A program made the position numbers and the translations under genes. From Flavobacterium sp. LC2016-01 (lineage in GTDB: Bacteria > Bacteroidota > Bacteroidia > Flavobacteriales > Flavobacteriaceae): a stretch of 64,000 bases of DNA. The stretch spans positions 434,001 to 498,000 of the forward strand of contig NZ_WMIC01000002.1 of assembly GCF_009711135.1 (NCBI RefSeq), given 5' to 3'. Positions 16,640 through 24,968 of the stretch are shown one piece after another. The notes below the pieces were generated by a model. It saw only the letters and a program-made list of their open reading frames with translations. It had not been told where the DNA came from and did no database searches. The first letter of the stretch is position 1; each line of letters opens with the position of its first letter.

Positions 16640-16708
16640 AATGTCGGTTTTTTACAATTTATAAAATATTCCTGCAGCTATTTTTGACTAAAATTAATAG
16701 TGTGCAAC

Positions 16709-17668
16709 ATGAAAAATCTAAAAATAGCCACAGCTCAGTTTGAAAACAAAAGCGGCGATAAAAACTATAACTTATCGGTAATCGAAAAACTTTCTCAAAA
16801 AGCATCAATTGAAGGTTGCGATGTAATTTCGTTTCATGAATGCTCTATAACCGGATATACGTTTGCAATGCATTTGTCAAAAGAACAAATGTTAGACTTG
16901 GCAGAATTGATTCCAAGTGGAGAAAGCATTTTGAAATTAATTGAAATTGCCAAAAACAACAACATTATACTATTAGCCGGACTTTTCGAAAAAGACGAAA
17001 ATGACAATCTCTTCAAAGCCTATGTTTGTGTAGATAAAAATGGTTTAGTGGCCAAATACCGAAAACTGCATCCGTTTATAAATCCATATTTAACGCCTGG
17101 AGATCGTTATTGTATTTTTGAAATTGAAGGCTGGAAATGCGGTATTTTAATTTGTTACGACAATAATATTATCGAAAATGTGCGCGCTACAAAACTTTTA
17201 GGTGCCGATATTATATTTATGCCTCACGTGACCATGTGCACTCCATCTACAAGACCTGGTGCGGGTTTTGTATCTCCTCAACTTTGGGAAAATCGCGAAG
17301 CTGATCCAACTTCCCTTCGATTAGAATTTAACGGAATGAAAGGCCGTGACTGGCTAATGAAATGGCTTCCAGCAAGAGCATATGATAATGCAATCTATGC
17401 CATATTTTCAAACCCAATTGGTATGGATGATGATCAATTAAAAAATGGCTGTTCTATGATTATAGATCCTTTTGGTGATGTTTTGGCAGAATGCAGCACT
17501 TTTGATGACTCTTTTGCAACAGCAGTACTTACTCCAGAAAAATGTATTCAGGCCGGAGGGAATCGCTATATAAAAGCTAGAAGACCAGAATTGTACAAAG
17601 ATATTATTGGTCAAAATCATGAATCAGAACAAAATGTAGTCTGGCTAAACTCTGATAAAAAAACATAA
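16709..17668 (+). CDS. Nitrilase-superfamily carbon-nitrogen hydrolase
   Basis: 319 residues from the ATG at 16709; an in-frame GTG at 16700 is a weaker start. The Glu-Lys-Cys triad is visible as E44 (SFHECSITGY), K119 (KYRKLHP) and C149 (LICYDNN). The enzyme should hydrolyse an amide or nitrile through a Cys thioester; the substrate is not clear from motifs. The YDNN where many amidases have YDxxFPE is slightly unusual. It follows the AraC gene, which may control it. A weak stem-loop terminator lies at 17749-17785. Confidence 0.85.
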   Translation: MKNLKIATAQFENKSGDKNYNLSVIEKLSQKASIEGCDVISFHECSITGYTFAMHLSKEQMLDLAELIPSGESILKLIEIAKNNNIILLAGLFEKDENDNLFKAYVCVDKNGLVAKYRKLHPFINPYLTPGDRYCIFEIEGWKCGILICYDNNIIENVRATKLLGADIIFMPHVTMCTPSTRPGAGFVSPQLWENREADPTSLRLEFNGMKGRDWLMKWLPARAYDNAIYAIFSNPIGMDDDQLKNGCSMIIDPFGDVLAECSTFDDSFATAVLTPEKCIQAGGNRYIKARRPELYKDIIGQNHESEQNVVWLNSDKKT

Positions 17669-17748
17669 ATTAAATATTTCGCCTCTCTAAAGCTGTTGAA
17701 AAATTTATCTATAAAAGTTCATAAAACAAACCAATGCTATACAAATTT

Positions 17749-17785
17749 CCCTTTGTAAATTAGTTTTTACAAGGGGTTTTTATTT
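17749..17785 (+). terminator. Terminator after the nitrilase gene
   Basis: Arms at 17749-17759 and 17766-17776 pair with one mismatch (CCCTTTGTAAA with TTTACAAGGGG) and a T-rich tail follows. Confidence 0.6.
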
Positions 17786-17913
17786 AAATCTTCAATTATA
17801 AAATATAAGAAAAAACTTAAAAATAAATACTATTAGTTTTCAATAATAACGCTATTTCTGTATTATAAATCCACTTATTACATTTAAAACAAAGACATTA
17901 AATTCAGTTAGGT

Positions 17914-17921
17914 TATATTTG
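17914..17921 (+). promoter_or_regulatory. -7 promoter element of the histidine kinase gene
   Basis: TATATTTG fits TAnnTTTG and lies 19 bases before the ATG at 17941. No -33 TTG at the usual spacing. Confidence 0.45.
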
Positions 17922-17940
17922 AGTAAATGCACCAGAAATC

Positions 17941-19110
17941 ATGAGTGAAAAAAAAAATATTCCGCCTGATGGTATTGCTCTTCCAGAAAAAAGTAAAGCA
18001 AATCATAATGACGAGTTATTGCTGGTCAATAAAAAACTTTCTCAGCAGATAGAGGAACGAAAAAAACGCGCAGCAGAACTAATTATTGCCAATATAGAAC
18101 TTGCTTACCAAAATAAAGAAAAAGAAAATCGTGCAGCTGAATTAGTTATAGCAAATGCAGAACTTGCTTTTCAAAATAAAGAAAAAGAAAATCGTGCCGC
18201 AGAATTGGCTATAGCCAATACGGAACTTGCTTTTCAAAATAAAGAAAAAGAAAATCGTGCCGCAGAATTGGTTATCGCTAACACTGAACTTGTTTTTCAA
18301 AATCAGGAAAAAGAAAAACGCGCCGCAGAATTGGTTATTGCCAATACTGAACTTACTTTTCAGAATCAGGAAAAAGAAAAACGAGCAACTGAATTAATAC
18401 TCACAAATAATGAACTCGAAGCATTTACGTATATTTCGAGTCATCATTTACAAGAACCTTTAAGAAAAATTCAGGTTTTCACAGACCGAATAAGTACTGA
18501 TGAATTTCAAAATTTAACTCCTAAAGGAAAATACTATTTTGAACGTATTGAAGTTGCTGCCTCTCATATGCAGGCACTAATAAATGATTTATTAACTTAC
18601 TCGCGCACAAGTGTAACCGAAAAGAAATTTGAAAACTTCAACATTAATGACATTATAAATACAGTCGTAGAAGATTTAAAAGAAGAAATAATCCTGAAAA
18701 AAGCAATTATAGAAGTATCTGGAAATTGCAGCGCTTATATAATCCCTTCGCAGTTTCATCAGCTTATCTGTAATCTAATAAGTAACTCTCTCAAATTTTC
18801 AAAACAGGACGAAATACCACGTATTAAAATAGAAAGCCTTTATACCAAACAAAAAGCAAAGAATCTTTTGTCATCATCTGATTACTGTCATATAATAATC
18901 AGCGACAATGGTATTGGGTTTGATCAACAATTTGAAGGCCGTGTTTTCGAAATGTTTCAGCAGCTTCATAGCAGAACAAAATACAAGGGAACCGGAATTG
19001 GTCTTGCCATAGTAAAAAAGATTGTAGAAAATCATAGCGGTATAATTACGGCAACTGGCAAATTAAATCAAGGAGCTAAATTTGATATTTATATTCCTGT
19101 AGTATCATAA
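17941..19110 (+). CDS. Soluble sensor histidine kinase with repeat coiled coil
   Basis: 389 residues, no membrane span. After a 40-residue start come five full and one partial copies of a 21-residue unit (pattern RAAELVIANTELAFQNKEKEN in register), three heptads each, residues about 43-160, predicted to form one continuous coiled coil. Then comes the HisKA dimerisation helix with the phosphoacceptor His in SSHHLQEPLRK, and a HATPase domain with N box NLISNSLKFSK, G1 box DNGIGFD and G2 box GTGIGLAIVKK. No sensory PAS or GAF domain and no response regulator next to it, so the input and partner are unknown. The coiled coil could relay or measure a signal, or vary in length between strains. Confidence 0.85.
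   Translation: MSEKKNIPPDGIALPEKSKANHNDELLLVNKKLSQQIEERKKRAAELIIANIELAYQNKEKENRAAELVIANAELAFQNKEKENRAAELAIANTELAFQNKEKENRAAELVIANTELVFQNQEKEKRAAELVIANTELTFQNQEKEKRATELILTNNELEAFTYISSHHLQEPLRKIQVFTDRISTDEFQNLTPKGKYYFERIEVAASHMQALINDLLTYSRTSVTEKKFENFNINDIINTVVEDLKEEIILKKAIIEVSGNCSAYIIPSQFHQLICNLISNSLKFSKQDEIPRIKIESLYTKQKAKNLLSSSDYCHIIISDNGIGFDQQFEGRVFEMFQQLHSRTKYKGTGIGLAIVKKIVENHSGIITATGKLNQGAKFDIYIPVVS
18067..18420 (+). repeat. 63-bp tandem coding repeat, five full copies plus a partial
   Basis: In-frame 63-base units start at 18067 and continue to about 18420 inside the histidine kinase gene. Middle copies are nearly identical at the DNA level while the first and last are diverged, as in arrays that expand and contract by slippage or recombination. 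Confidence 0.85.
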
Positions 19111-19144
19111 AAAAAGCCTCTTGTGAAATTCACAAAAGGCTTTG

Positions 19145-19231
19145 CAGAGAGAAAGGGATTCGAACCCTCGATACAGTTACCCATATACTAGCTTTCCAGG
19201 CTAGCTCCTTCAACCACTCGGACACCTCTCT
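19145..19231 (-). tRNA. tRNA-Ser (anticodon GGA)
   Basis: An 87-base tRNA on the minus strand. The acceptor stem pairs AGAGAGG (19225-19231) with TCTCTCT (19146-19152), G at 19145 is the discriminator, the anticodon stem CTAGC/GCTAG encloses CTGGAAA giving anticodon GGA, a long variable arm fits class II Ser tRNA, and GGTTCGAAT marks the T loop. CCA is not encoded. Confidence 0.92.
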
Positions 19232-19291
19232 TTGTTGGTCTGCAAAGAACACAAAAAAAAATGAGTTTCAAAAGTAAAATCAAAGATTACT

Positions 19292-20161
19292 TTAAATGCT
19301 CTTTCTAAATTCTTCCATAAACAATTTTACAGCTTTTTTCTGGTAACCGCCTATCGTCAACATAAAAGCTTCTCTTTTAGTGGCAACACCCGTAATTTGT
19401 ATTGCTTTAAGCTGATCCCAGCCTTTAAGCGCCATTTCTGCAACAATTGTCGCCCAATCACTGTTCTCTACCATTTGCAATAATGCATGTATAGAATGCA
19501 GCTCTATTGAGATTTTGGGTTTCATATTGAATTTTTGAAATAATTCTTCAACAAATTCTCTCGAATTTGAGCCTTTTCCGGGCAATACCAGCGGAATTTC
19601 TTCTATTTTCTTAAAAGCTATTTTATCTAAATCGGCTAAAGCATGTGTTCTCGAAACCGCCAAAACCATGTGAGAGGTAAACAAAGGTATTTTCTGAATG
19701 GGCAATTCAATTTCATGCGATGAAATAACCAAAACGACATCTAACTGGTTGTCAAGAAGTTTTTGTTCTAAAGCTTCTGTTGTTCCATATTCAACAACAA
19801 TTTTTAGGTTTTGATATTTTTTAGCAAATATGTTGACAACCGGAAGAATCAGCAAACCAAAAATATAAGTCACTCCTATTCGCAGTTCACCGCCAATCAT
19901 TTCATTTAAATCTTCGATTGCCTGTTTACCGTTTTCTACATTTTCGACCACTTTTTTGGCATGAATCAAAAAAACCGAGCCCGCTTCTGTCAACTGCACT
20001 TTTTTGCCAATTCGCTTAAACAAAGGCAAACCAAGTTCTTCCTCCAGTTTTTTGATTTGCTGCGAAAGCCCTGATTGCGTAACAAAACACAATTCGGCTG
20101 CTTTTGTAAAATGCAAAACCTCAGCCGTTTTTATAAAATATTCGAGTTGATATAATTCCAT
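19292..20161 (-). CDS. LysR-family transcriptional regulator
   Basis: 289 residues with the N-terminal winged helix of LysR proteins (LEYFIKTAEVLHFTKAAELCFVTQSGLSQQIKKLEEELGLPLFKR) and a periplasmic-binding-like effector domain from about residue 90. The sequence has the general look of the CynR/OxyR side of the family but the inducer cannot be named. It is divergent from the MFS gene 90 bases away, the usual arrangement for a LysR regulator and its target. An inverted repeat at 20164-20188 starts two bases before its own start codon. Confidence 0.88.
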   Translation of the reverse strand: MELYQLEYFIKTAEVLHFTKAAELCFVTQSGLSQQIKKLEEELGLPLFKRIGKKVQLTEAGSVFLIHAKKVVENVENGKQAIEDLNEMIGGELRIGVTYIFGLLILPVVNIFAKKYQNLKIVVEYGTTEALEQKLLDNQLDVVLVISSHEIELPIQKIPLFTSHMVLAVSRTHALADLDKIAFKKIEEIPLVLPGKGSNSREFVEELFQKFNMKPKISIELHSIHALLQMVENSDWATIVAEMALKGWDQLKAIQITGVATKREAFMLTIGGYQKKAVKLFMEEFRKSI

Positions 20162-20163
20162 AT

Positions 20164-20188
20164 TGATAAGATTAAATACTTATTATCA
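20164..20188. promoter_or_regulatory. Candidate LysR operator
   Basis: TGATAA (20164-20169), 13 bases, TTATCA (20183-20188): an inverted repeat with T-N11-A style symmetry between the divergent LysR and MFS genes. A site touching the LysR start codon would fit autoregulation. Confidence 0.5.
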
Positions 20189-20251
20189 GTAAAATTATTA
20201 ATTTTTCTAATGTAATCATAATCCCGACCTTTGTATTAAATATTACAAATC

Positions 20252-21493
20252 ATGTTTAAAGCATTAAAATCTAGAAACTTCAAGCTCTTCTTTTACGGAC
20301 AATCCGTTTCTATTGTTGGAACCTGGTTACAGAAAACCGCTGTAAGCTGGATGGTTTACAGTATTACTGGTTCCGTATTTTTATTAGGTCTGGCTACATT
20401 TTTAAGCATGATTCCGACTTTATTTCTTGCACCATTGGCCGGAAGTGTTATCGGAAGATATGACCGACACAAAGCCATGATTTTATTGCAGTCTTTAGCC
20501 ATGCTTCAGGCTGGGGCTTTGGCTTTGCTGCTTTATCTAAAAATCTATAACATCAATTTTATTCTGGCATTGAGTCTTTTTCAGGGAATTATAAATGCTT
20601 TTGACATGACCTGCAGACAAACCATGATGATTGATATTGTCAATGATAAAGAAGATTTGCCAAATGCTGTTGCCCTAAATTCGACTCTAAATAATTTCGC
20701 CCGAATTGCTGGTCCAGCGCTTGCCGGAATTATTCTGCACAATTACGGCGAAGACATTTGTTTCATTGGAAACTTCTTAAGCTATATTCCAGTTTTGATT
20801 TCGCTTTTCATGATGAGAATCACACCGCACATTAAAGCCGAAGATAAATTCAAAATGCTTGATGATTTTCTTGAAGGTTTAGATTATGTCAAAAAAGAAA
20901 CCGAAATGGCAAAAATGCTTTTAATGTTAATGTGCAGCAGTTTATTTGTGATTTCTTTCAACACTTTGATGCCGGTTTTTGCCAAAGATATTTTTAGTGG
21001 CAACGCACAGACTTTCAGCTGGTTTGAAAGCGCTGCCGGAATTGGTTCTATCGTTTCGGCTATTTATCTGGCTAATCTTAAAAGAGCTGACAATATGAAT
21101 AAAATAATGATTGCTGCGAGCTTATTATTAGGTTTTAGCGTCATAATACTTGCTTACTCAAATAGTTTAACTATCGCGCTTATTTGTATGGCGCTGAGCG
21201 GTGTAGGAATGATGGCGCAAACCTCAGCTATAAATATTTATGTTCAAACACAGAGTTCTGTAAATATGCGTTCAAGAAGCATCAGTTATTATTTGATGGC
21301 GTATCAGGGAATGATTCCTGTGGGAAGTTTACTTATTGGCTACGTTTCTCACATTATCGGGACTAGAAATACGGTGGCGATTCAGGGAATCATTTGTATT
21401 GTTTCGGTGATTGTTTATGTGTATTATAAAAACCGTAGTTCTCAGGAAGACTTAGAAACTTGTCCGGTTCAGTATAGAAATTCTAAAAATTAA
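20252..21493 (+). CDS. MFS transporter (MFS_3/EntS-like exporter)
   Basis: 413 residues with about twelve membrane spans. The start MFKALKSRNFKLFFYGQSVSIVGTWLQKTAVSWMVYSITGS and the loop GRYDRHKAM are typical of the EntS/MFS_3 branch, mostly drug or siderophore exporters. LALSLFQGIINAFDMTCRQTMM and PNAVALNSTLNNFARIAGPALAGI are further marks of this branch. It is divergent from the LysR gene and probably under its control. Substrate unknown. Two strong palindromes follow. Confidence 0.85.
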   Translation: MFKALKSRNFKLFFYGQSVSIVGTWLQKTAVSWMVYSITGSVFLLGLATFLSMIPTLFLAPLAGSVIGRYDRHKAMILLQSLAMLQAGALALLLYLKIYNINFILALSLFQGIINAFDMTCRQTMMIDIVNDKEDLPNAVALNSTLNNFARIAGPALAGIILHNYGEDICFIGNFLSYIPVLISLFMMRITPHIKAEDKFKMLDDFLEGLDYVKKETEMAKMLLMLMCSSLFVISFNTLMPVFAKDIFSGNAQTFSWFESAAGIGSIVSAIYLANLKRADNMNKIMIAASLLLGFSVIILAYSNSLTIALICMALSGVGMMAQTSAINIYVQTQSSVNMRSRSISYYLMAYQGMIPVGSLLIGYVSHIIGTRNTVAIQGIICIVSVIVYVYYKNRSSQEDLETCPVQYRNSKN

Positions 21494-21531
21494 ATTCCAA
21501 ATTTTTAAAATTCCAAATTCCAATTATCCGA

Positions 21532-21566
21532 AACATTTGTCAAAGTTTTAAACTTTGACAAATGTT
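21532..21566. terminator. Palindrome between convergent genes, family 'TTTGTCAAAGTTT'
   Basis: Perfect 17-base arms at 21532-21548 and 21550-21566. A related palindrome lies at 24809-24839. Placed between the converging MFS and asparaginase genes, it probably terminates in both directions. Confidence 0.6.
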
Positions 21567-21578
21567 GTTGCGTATAGT

Positions 21579-21613
21579 AAACCCGACAGGTTTTAAAAAC
21601 CTGTCGGGTTTTG
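21579..21613. terminator. Palindrome 'AAACCCGACAGGTTTT' between convergent genes
   Basis: Arms of 16 bases at 21579-21594 and 21596-21611 with T tracts outside. A near copy occurs at 51930-51962. Probably a bidirectional terminator that belongs to a dispersed family. Confidence 0.65.
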
Positions 21614-21674
21614 TTATGTAAACTTTTTGGAATTTCTACAATTGGAATTTGGGATTTTTTTATTGGAATTTCTT

Positions 21675-22703
21675 TTACGAAATCTCGCCACGAAGTGCCG
21701 TTTCAAAAATATCTTTAAACTCGTTTTGCGGGATATTATGCCCAAGCAAGTACATCAATTTTGTAATTGCAGCTTCTGTAGTAATATCTTTTCCTGAAAT
21801 AACGCCAAGCGATTTTAATGCTGTGCTGGTTTCGTATTGTCCCATGTTTACGCTTCCGCCAGAACATTGCGTTACGTTTACAATGTGCATTCCTGAGTTA
21901 ATTGCTTTTTCAATTAATTTCAAAAACCAATCTTCGGTTGGAGCATTTCCTGAGCCGTAAGTTTCTAAGACAATTCCACGTAAACCTGAAGTTGCTAAAA
22001 TCGAAGCCAAAACCACTTCGCTCATGCCAGGAAACATTTTGATTATCGCTACGTGATTGTCTAAGTTTTTATGAACAATCAATTTAGCATCTGTATTTAT
22101 TGGAAGAAACAAATGCGAATTCAATTTTAAATGCACCCCAGATTCTACCAATTCCGGATAATTTGGCGCTGTAAAGGCCTTAAAATGTTCGGCATTTACT
22201 TTTGAAGTTCTATTTCCTCGGTATAATTTATATTCAAAATAAAGGCAAACTTCATTGATAACCGGTTTCCCGTTTTCCTGAAGTGAAGCAATTTGAATAG
22301 CCGTAATCAAATTTTCTTTTGCATCGGTACGCAAATCACCAATTGGCAATTGCGATCCTGTAAACACGACTGGTTTGGCTAAATTCTCCAACATAAAACT
22401 CAATGCCGAAGCCGAATATGACATTGTATCTGAACCGTGCAGCACTACAAATCCGTCATATTTAGCATAATTATCCTCGATAATTGTGGCAATTTTTGTC
22501 CACATTTCAGGATTCATGTTTGAAGAATCAATTGGATGTTCAAATGAAACCGTTTCGATTTCACAATCCAATTGTTTGATTTCAGGAATTTTTTGAAGCA
22601 GTTTTCCAAAATTGAACGCTTTAAGCGCGCCCGTTTCAAAATCCTTGCTCATACCGATGGTTCCTCCGGTATAAATTAAAAGTATTTTAGCTTTAGATGA
22701 CAT
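21675..22703 (-). CDS. ansA: Type I (cytoplasmic) L-asparaginase
   Basis: 342 residues, no signal peptide, the usual length of type I asparaginase. The first catalytic Thr lies in LIYTGGTIGM and the second active-site block is VVLHGSDTMSYSASALSFML. It hydrolyses asparagine to aspartate and ammonia. Its start codon lies inside the end of the acyltransferase gene (11-base overlap), so the two are probably translated together although their functions are not obviously linked. Confidence 0.9.
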   Translation of the reverse strand: MSSKAKILLIYTGGTIGMSKDFETGALKAFNFGKLLQKIPEIKQLDCEIETVSFEHPIDSSNMNPEMWTKIATIIEDNYAKYDGFVVLHGSDTMSYSASALSFMLENLAKPVVFTGSQLPIGDLRTDAKENLITAIQIASLQENGKPVINEVCLYFEYKLYRGNRTSKVNAEHFKAFTAPNYPELVESGVHLKLNSHLFLPINTDAKLIVHKNLDNHVAIIKMFPGMSEVVLASILATSGLRGIVLETYGSGNAPTEDWFLKLIEKAINSGMHIVNVTQCSGGSVNMGQYETSTALKSLGVISGKDITTEAAITKLMYLLGHNIPQNEFKDIFETALRGEIS

Positions 22704-23829
22704 CTTGGTATTTCAATTTATTGACAACCGGATTCGCATACATTGATAAAAATCCTTGTCTGGTAACCGGATTATCACTGCCAATTCTCATTTCTAAACG
22801 ACGCTCAAAAAGTGATTTTTCGTTCTCTTTATACTTGTGGGCGAATTTATCGGTTTCGTTTAAAATATCGTACGCAATAAAGTTAGTTGGCCATAATTGA
22901 TAGTTTTTCAAAATGACATCATCAATTGTTTGTGCCAAAGCCTGAACTTGTTTATTTCCATTGTCATTTTCGGCAACAATCTGATCAATTTCTGTATCAA
23001 GAACATCTCCAACAGAAATATGTATTCTTTTTTTAGTTCCCATGATACCGCTCAAAATGGTCATGAAATCTTCATTTTTATCTTTAACGTAAACTTCGTT
23101 GTTTGCTTCTGCCATTAACTGCGGCATTTTCAAAACATCTGTCGGATCATATTCATAAGAAATAGAAACTGGAACGATTTTTAATTTTTTGAAATAATCC
23201 ATCAAATTAGGTTCATCAGATCCCATTCCAATCATTTTTAAAACGCCTGGATTGGTTTCGTCATTTCCATCTTTTGTTCTTCCTTCTCTCTGCGCAATCC
23301 AAACCGAACGATTTTCGCGAAGCAATAACTGCCCCATATATTCAGCCAATAATTTAGAACTCTGCAGCATTTCACGAGGCGTTAATCCTCTTAAAACTAA
23401 AAAGTTTCTGTTCAATTTTGCCAAAGTTGCCAAAAAAGCTTTTTTAACCAAATTATCGCCAATTGCAGATGCCGTCATTACCAAACCGTGTTCGAACAAG
23501 CAAACATTCAGCAAAGTGGTATCTAATAGAATATCTCTGTGATTGGAGATAAAAAGATAAGAAGTATTTGGTTCCAATTTCTCAAAACCTGAAGTTGTTA
23601 AGCCTTCAGAGCTTTTTTCTAAAACTCTTTGGATTGTATTGTAAATAAAATTGCATTGAAAATCGCGAATTGAATGCGTTTTCTTAAGCTGATCTTTCCA
23701 AACCTCATCTTCTACTTCCGGAAAAGTAAAGTTCATCATGGTTTTCATCATAGGATGATTTACTACATCATGAAGGGCTTCATTTATTTCGGAATCATAA
23801 AACGGTCGAATGGCATCAAATCTCTGCAT
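22693..23829 (-). CDS. Glycerol-3-phosphate/1-acylglycerol acyltransferase family protein
   Basis: 378 residues, no clear membrane span. The acyltransferase motif I appears as SNHRDILLDTTLL (H-x4-D) around residue 95 and a second block as WIAQREGRTKDG. This branch resembles the long cytosolic acyltransferases of Bacteroidota annotated as 1-acyl-sn-glycerol-3-phosphate acyltransferase. Expected to move an acyl group onto a glycerophosphate backbone in phospholipid synthesis. Overlaps the downstream asparaginase gene by 11 bases. Confidence 0.8.
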   Translation of the reverse strand: MQRFDAIRPFYDSEINEALHDVVNHPMMKTMMNFTFPEVEDEVWKDQLKKTHSIRDFQCNFIYNTIQRVLEKSSEGLTTSGFEKLEPNTSYLFISNHRDILLDTTLLNVCLFEHGLVMTASAIGDNLVKKAFLATLAKLNRNFLVLRGLTPREMLQSSKLLAEYMGQLLLRENRSVWIAQREGRTKDGNDETNPGVLKMIGMGSDEPNLMDYFKKLKIVPVSISYEYDPTDVLKMPQLMAEANNEVYVKDKNEDFMTILSGIMGTKKRIHISVGDVLDTEIDQIVAENDNGNKQVQALAQTIDDVILKNYQLWPTNFIAYDILNETDKFAHKYKENEKSLFERRLEMRIGSDNPVTRQGFLSMYANPVVNKLKYQDVI

Positions 23830-23892
23830 TATTTATTTGGGTTTAAGTGGGCAAAAGAACAAAAAAAAAATTAAAGTTTTGTAAGATGTGGG

Positions 23893-24672
23893 TTAAATCC
23901 CAAAAACGTCCTTTGAATTTTGGGTTGTAATTGCTGCAATTTCTTCTGCAGAAACTCCGTAAATGTCGCTTAATTTAGCAATAACATTAATCAAATAACT
24001 GCTTTCATTTCGTTTTCCTCTGTAAGGAATTGGCGCCAAATAAGGTGAATCTGTCTCTAATACAATATGTTTTAAATCGATTTGGTTTAAAAACTGATCG
24101 ATTTTTCCGTTCTTGAAAGTGACAACTCCTCCTATTCCAAGCTTCATTTTGTAAGAAATTGCACGCTCTGCTTGTTCTAAAGTTCCGGAAAAACAATGAA
24201 AAATCCCAAATAAATCTTCCGATTTTTCTTCTTCCAAAACTTCAAAGATTTCGTCGAAGGCTTCTCGGCAGTGAATTACAATAGGAAGTTTGTATTGTTT
24301 TGCCAATTGAATTTGTCTCTTAAAAGCAATTTGCTGCTCTTTCAAATGTGTTTTATCCCAATATAAATCAATCCCGATTTCACCAACAGCATAGAATTTT
24401 CGTTTTGACAATTCAGTTTCTACATGCGCTAGTTCTTCCAGATAATTATCTTTCACATAAGTAGGATGCAAACCCATCATTAAAAAGATATTTTCAGGGT
24501 AATTTTTCTCTAAATCGTACATGGACTGCGTTGCGGCAGCATCGATTGCAGGAATAAAAAAACGTGTAATTCCAGCATCAATAGCGCGCTGTATCATTTC
24601 GTCACGATCCTGATCAAATTCTTCTGAATATAAATGCGTGTGTGTATCGGTAATTATGGGTGCTGAATTCAA
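23893..24672 (-). CDS. TatD-family metal-dependent hydrolase
   Basis: About 259 residues if it starts at the TTG at 24672; the open frame runs to an ATG at 24762, but a promoter at 24694-24725 lies inside that extension, so the shorter form is preferred and fits the family length. Metal-binding motifs are clear: DTHTHLY, GEIGIDLYWDKT, IVIHCREA, HCFSGT and ETDSPYLAP. TatD proteins are cytoplasmic 3'-5' exonucleases or D-aminoacyl-tRNA/DNA processing enzymes with two metals. Non-ATG initiation is unusual and should be read as likely rather than certain. Confidence 0.85.
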   Translation of the reverse strand: MNSAPIITDTHTHLYSEEFDQDRDEMIQRAIDAGITRFFIPAIDAAATQSMYDLEKNYPENIFLMMGLHPTYVKDNYLEELAHVETELSKRKFYAVGEIGIDLYWDKTHLKEQQIAFKRQIQLAKQYKLPIVIHCREAFDEIFEVLEEEKSEDLFGIFHCFSGTLEQAERAISYKMKLGIGGVVTFKNGKIDQFLNQIDLKHIVLETDSPYLAPIPYRGKRNESSYLINVIAKLSDIYGVSAEEIAAITTQNSKDVFGI

Positions 24673-24693
24673 TTGTCTAATTTTTAAAGGTGT

Positions 24694-24725
24694 CAAAATT
24701 ACGACAATATTAAAAGAATAGCAAT
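24694..24725 (-). promoter_or_regulatory. Promoter of the TatD gene
   Basis: On the minus strand TTG (24722-24724), a 20-base spacer and TAATTTTG (24694-24701) make a good TTG/TAnnTTTG promoter. It lies 21 bases before the TTG start at 24672, which decides the start choice. Confidence 0.6.
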
Positions 24726-24808
24726 TTTGAGGGGAATTGGTACGCGGATGGCACAGATTCACTTCGTGAAAACACAGATGAAAACAGATTTTTTCTTAAA
24801 AACGAAAA

Positions 24809-24839
24809 CCTTTGTCAAAGTTTAAAACTTTGACAAAGG
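24809..24839. repeat. Palindrome related to 21532-21566
   Basis: 15-base arms (CCTTTGTCAAAGTTT and its complement) at 24809-24823 and 24825-24839. Lies between the S41 gene end and the TatD promoter, on the side where the S41 pair ends, and may terminate it. Confidence 0.65.
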
Positions 24840-24968
24840 CTTGCTTATTTTTTTATTTATCATCCTGATGAACGAAGGACCTCACAAGAAGTTTCGCAGA
24901 GAAAACCCCCATTTTTTCTTACGATCAGCTAGTGCGATCCCTCGTTCTTCAGTACGACAAACTTGGTT

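Noticed and set aside
18067..18420. Regular 63-base repeats as a possible CRISPR or satellite
   Set aside because: They are in frame, encode heptads and have no unique spacers; this is a coding repeat.
21649..21960. 103-residue plus-strand frame
   Set aside because: It lies antisense within the asparaginase gene and has no promoter or family likeness.
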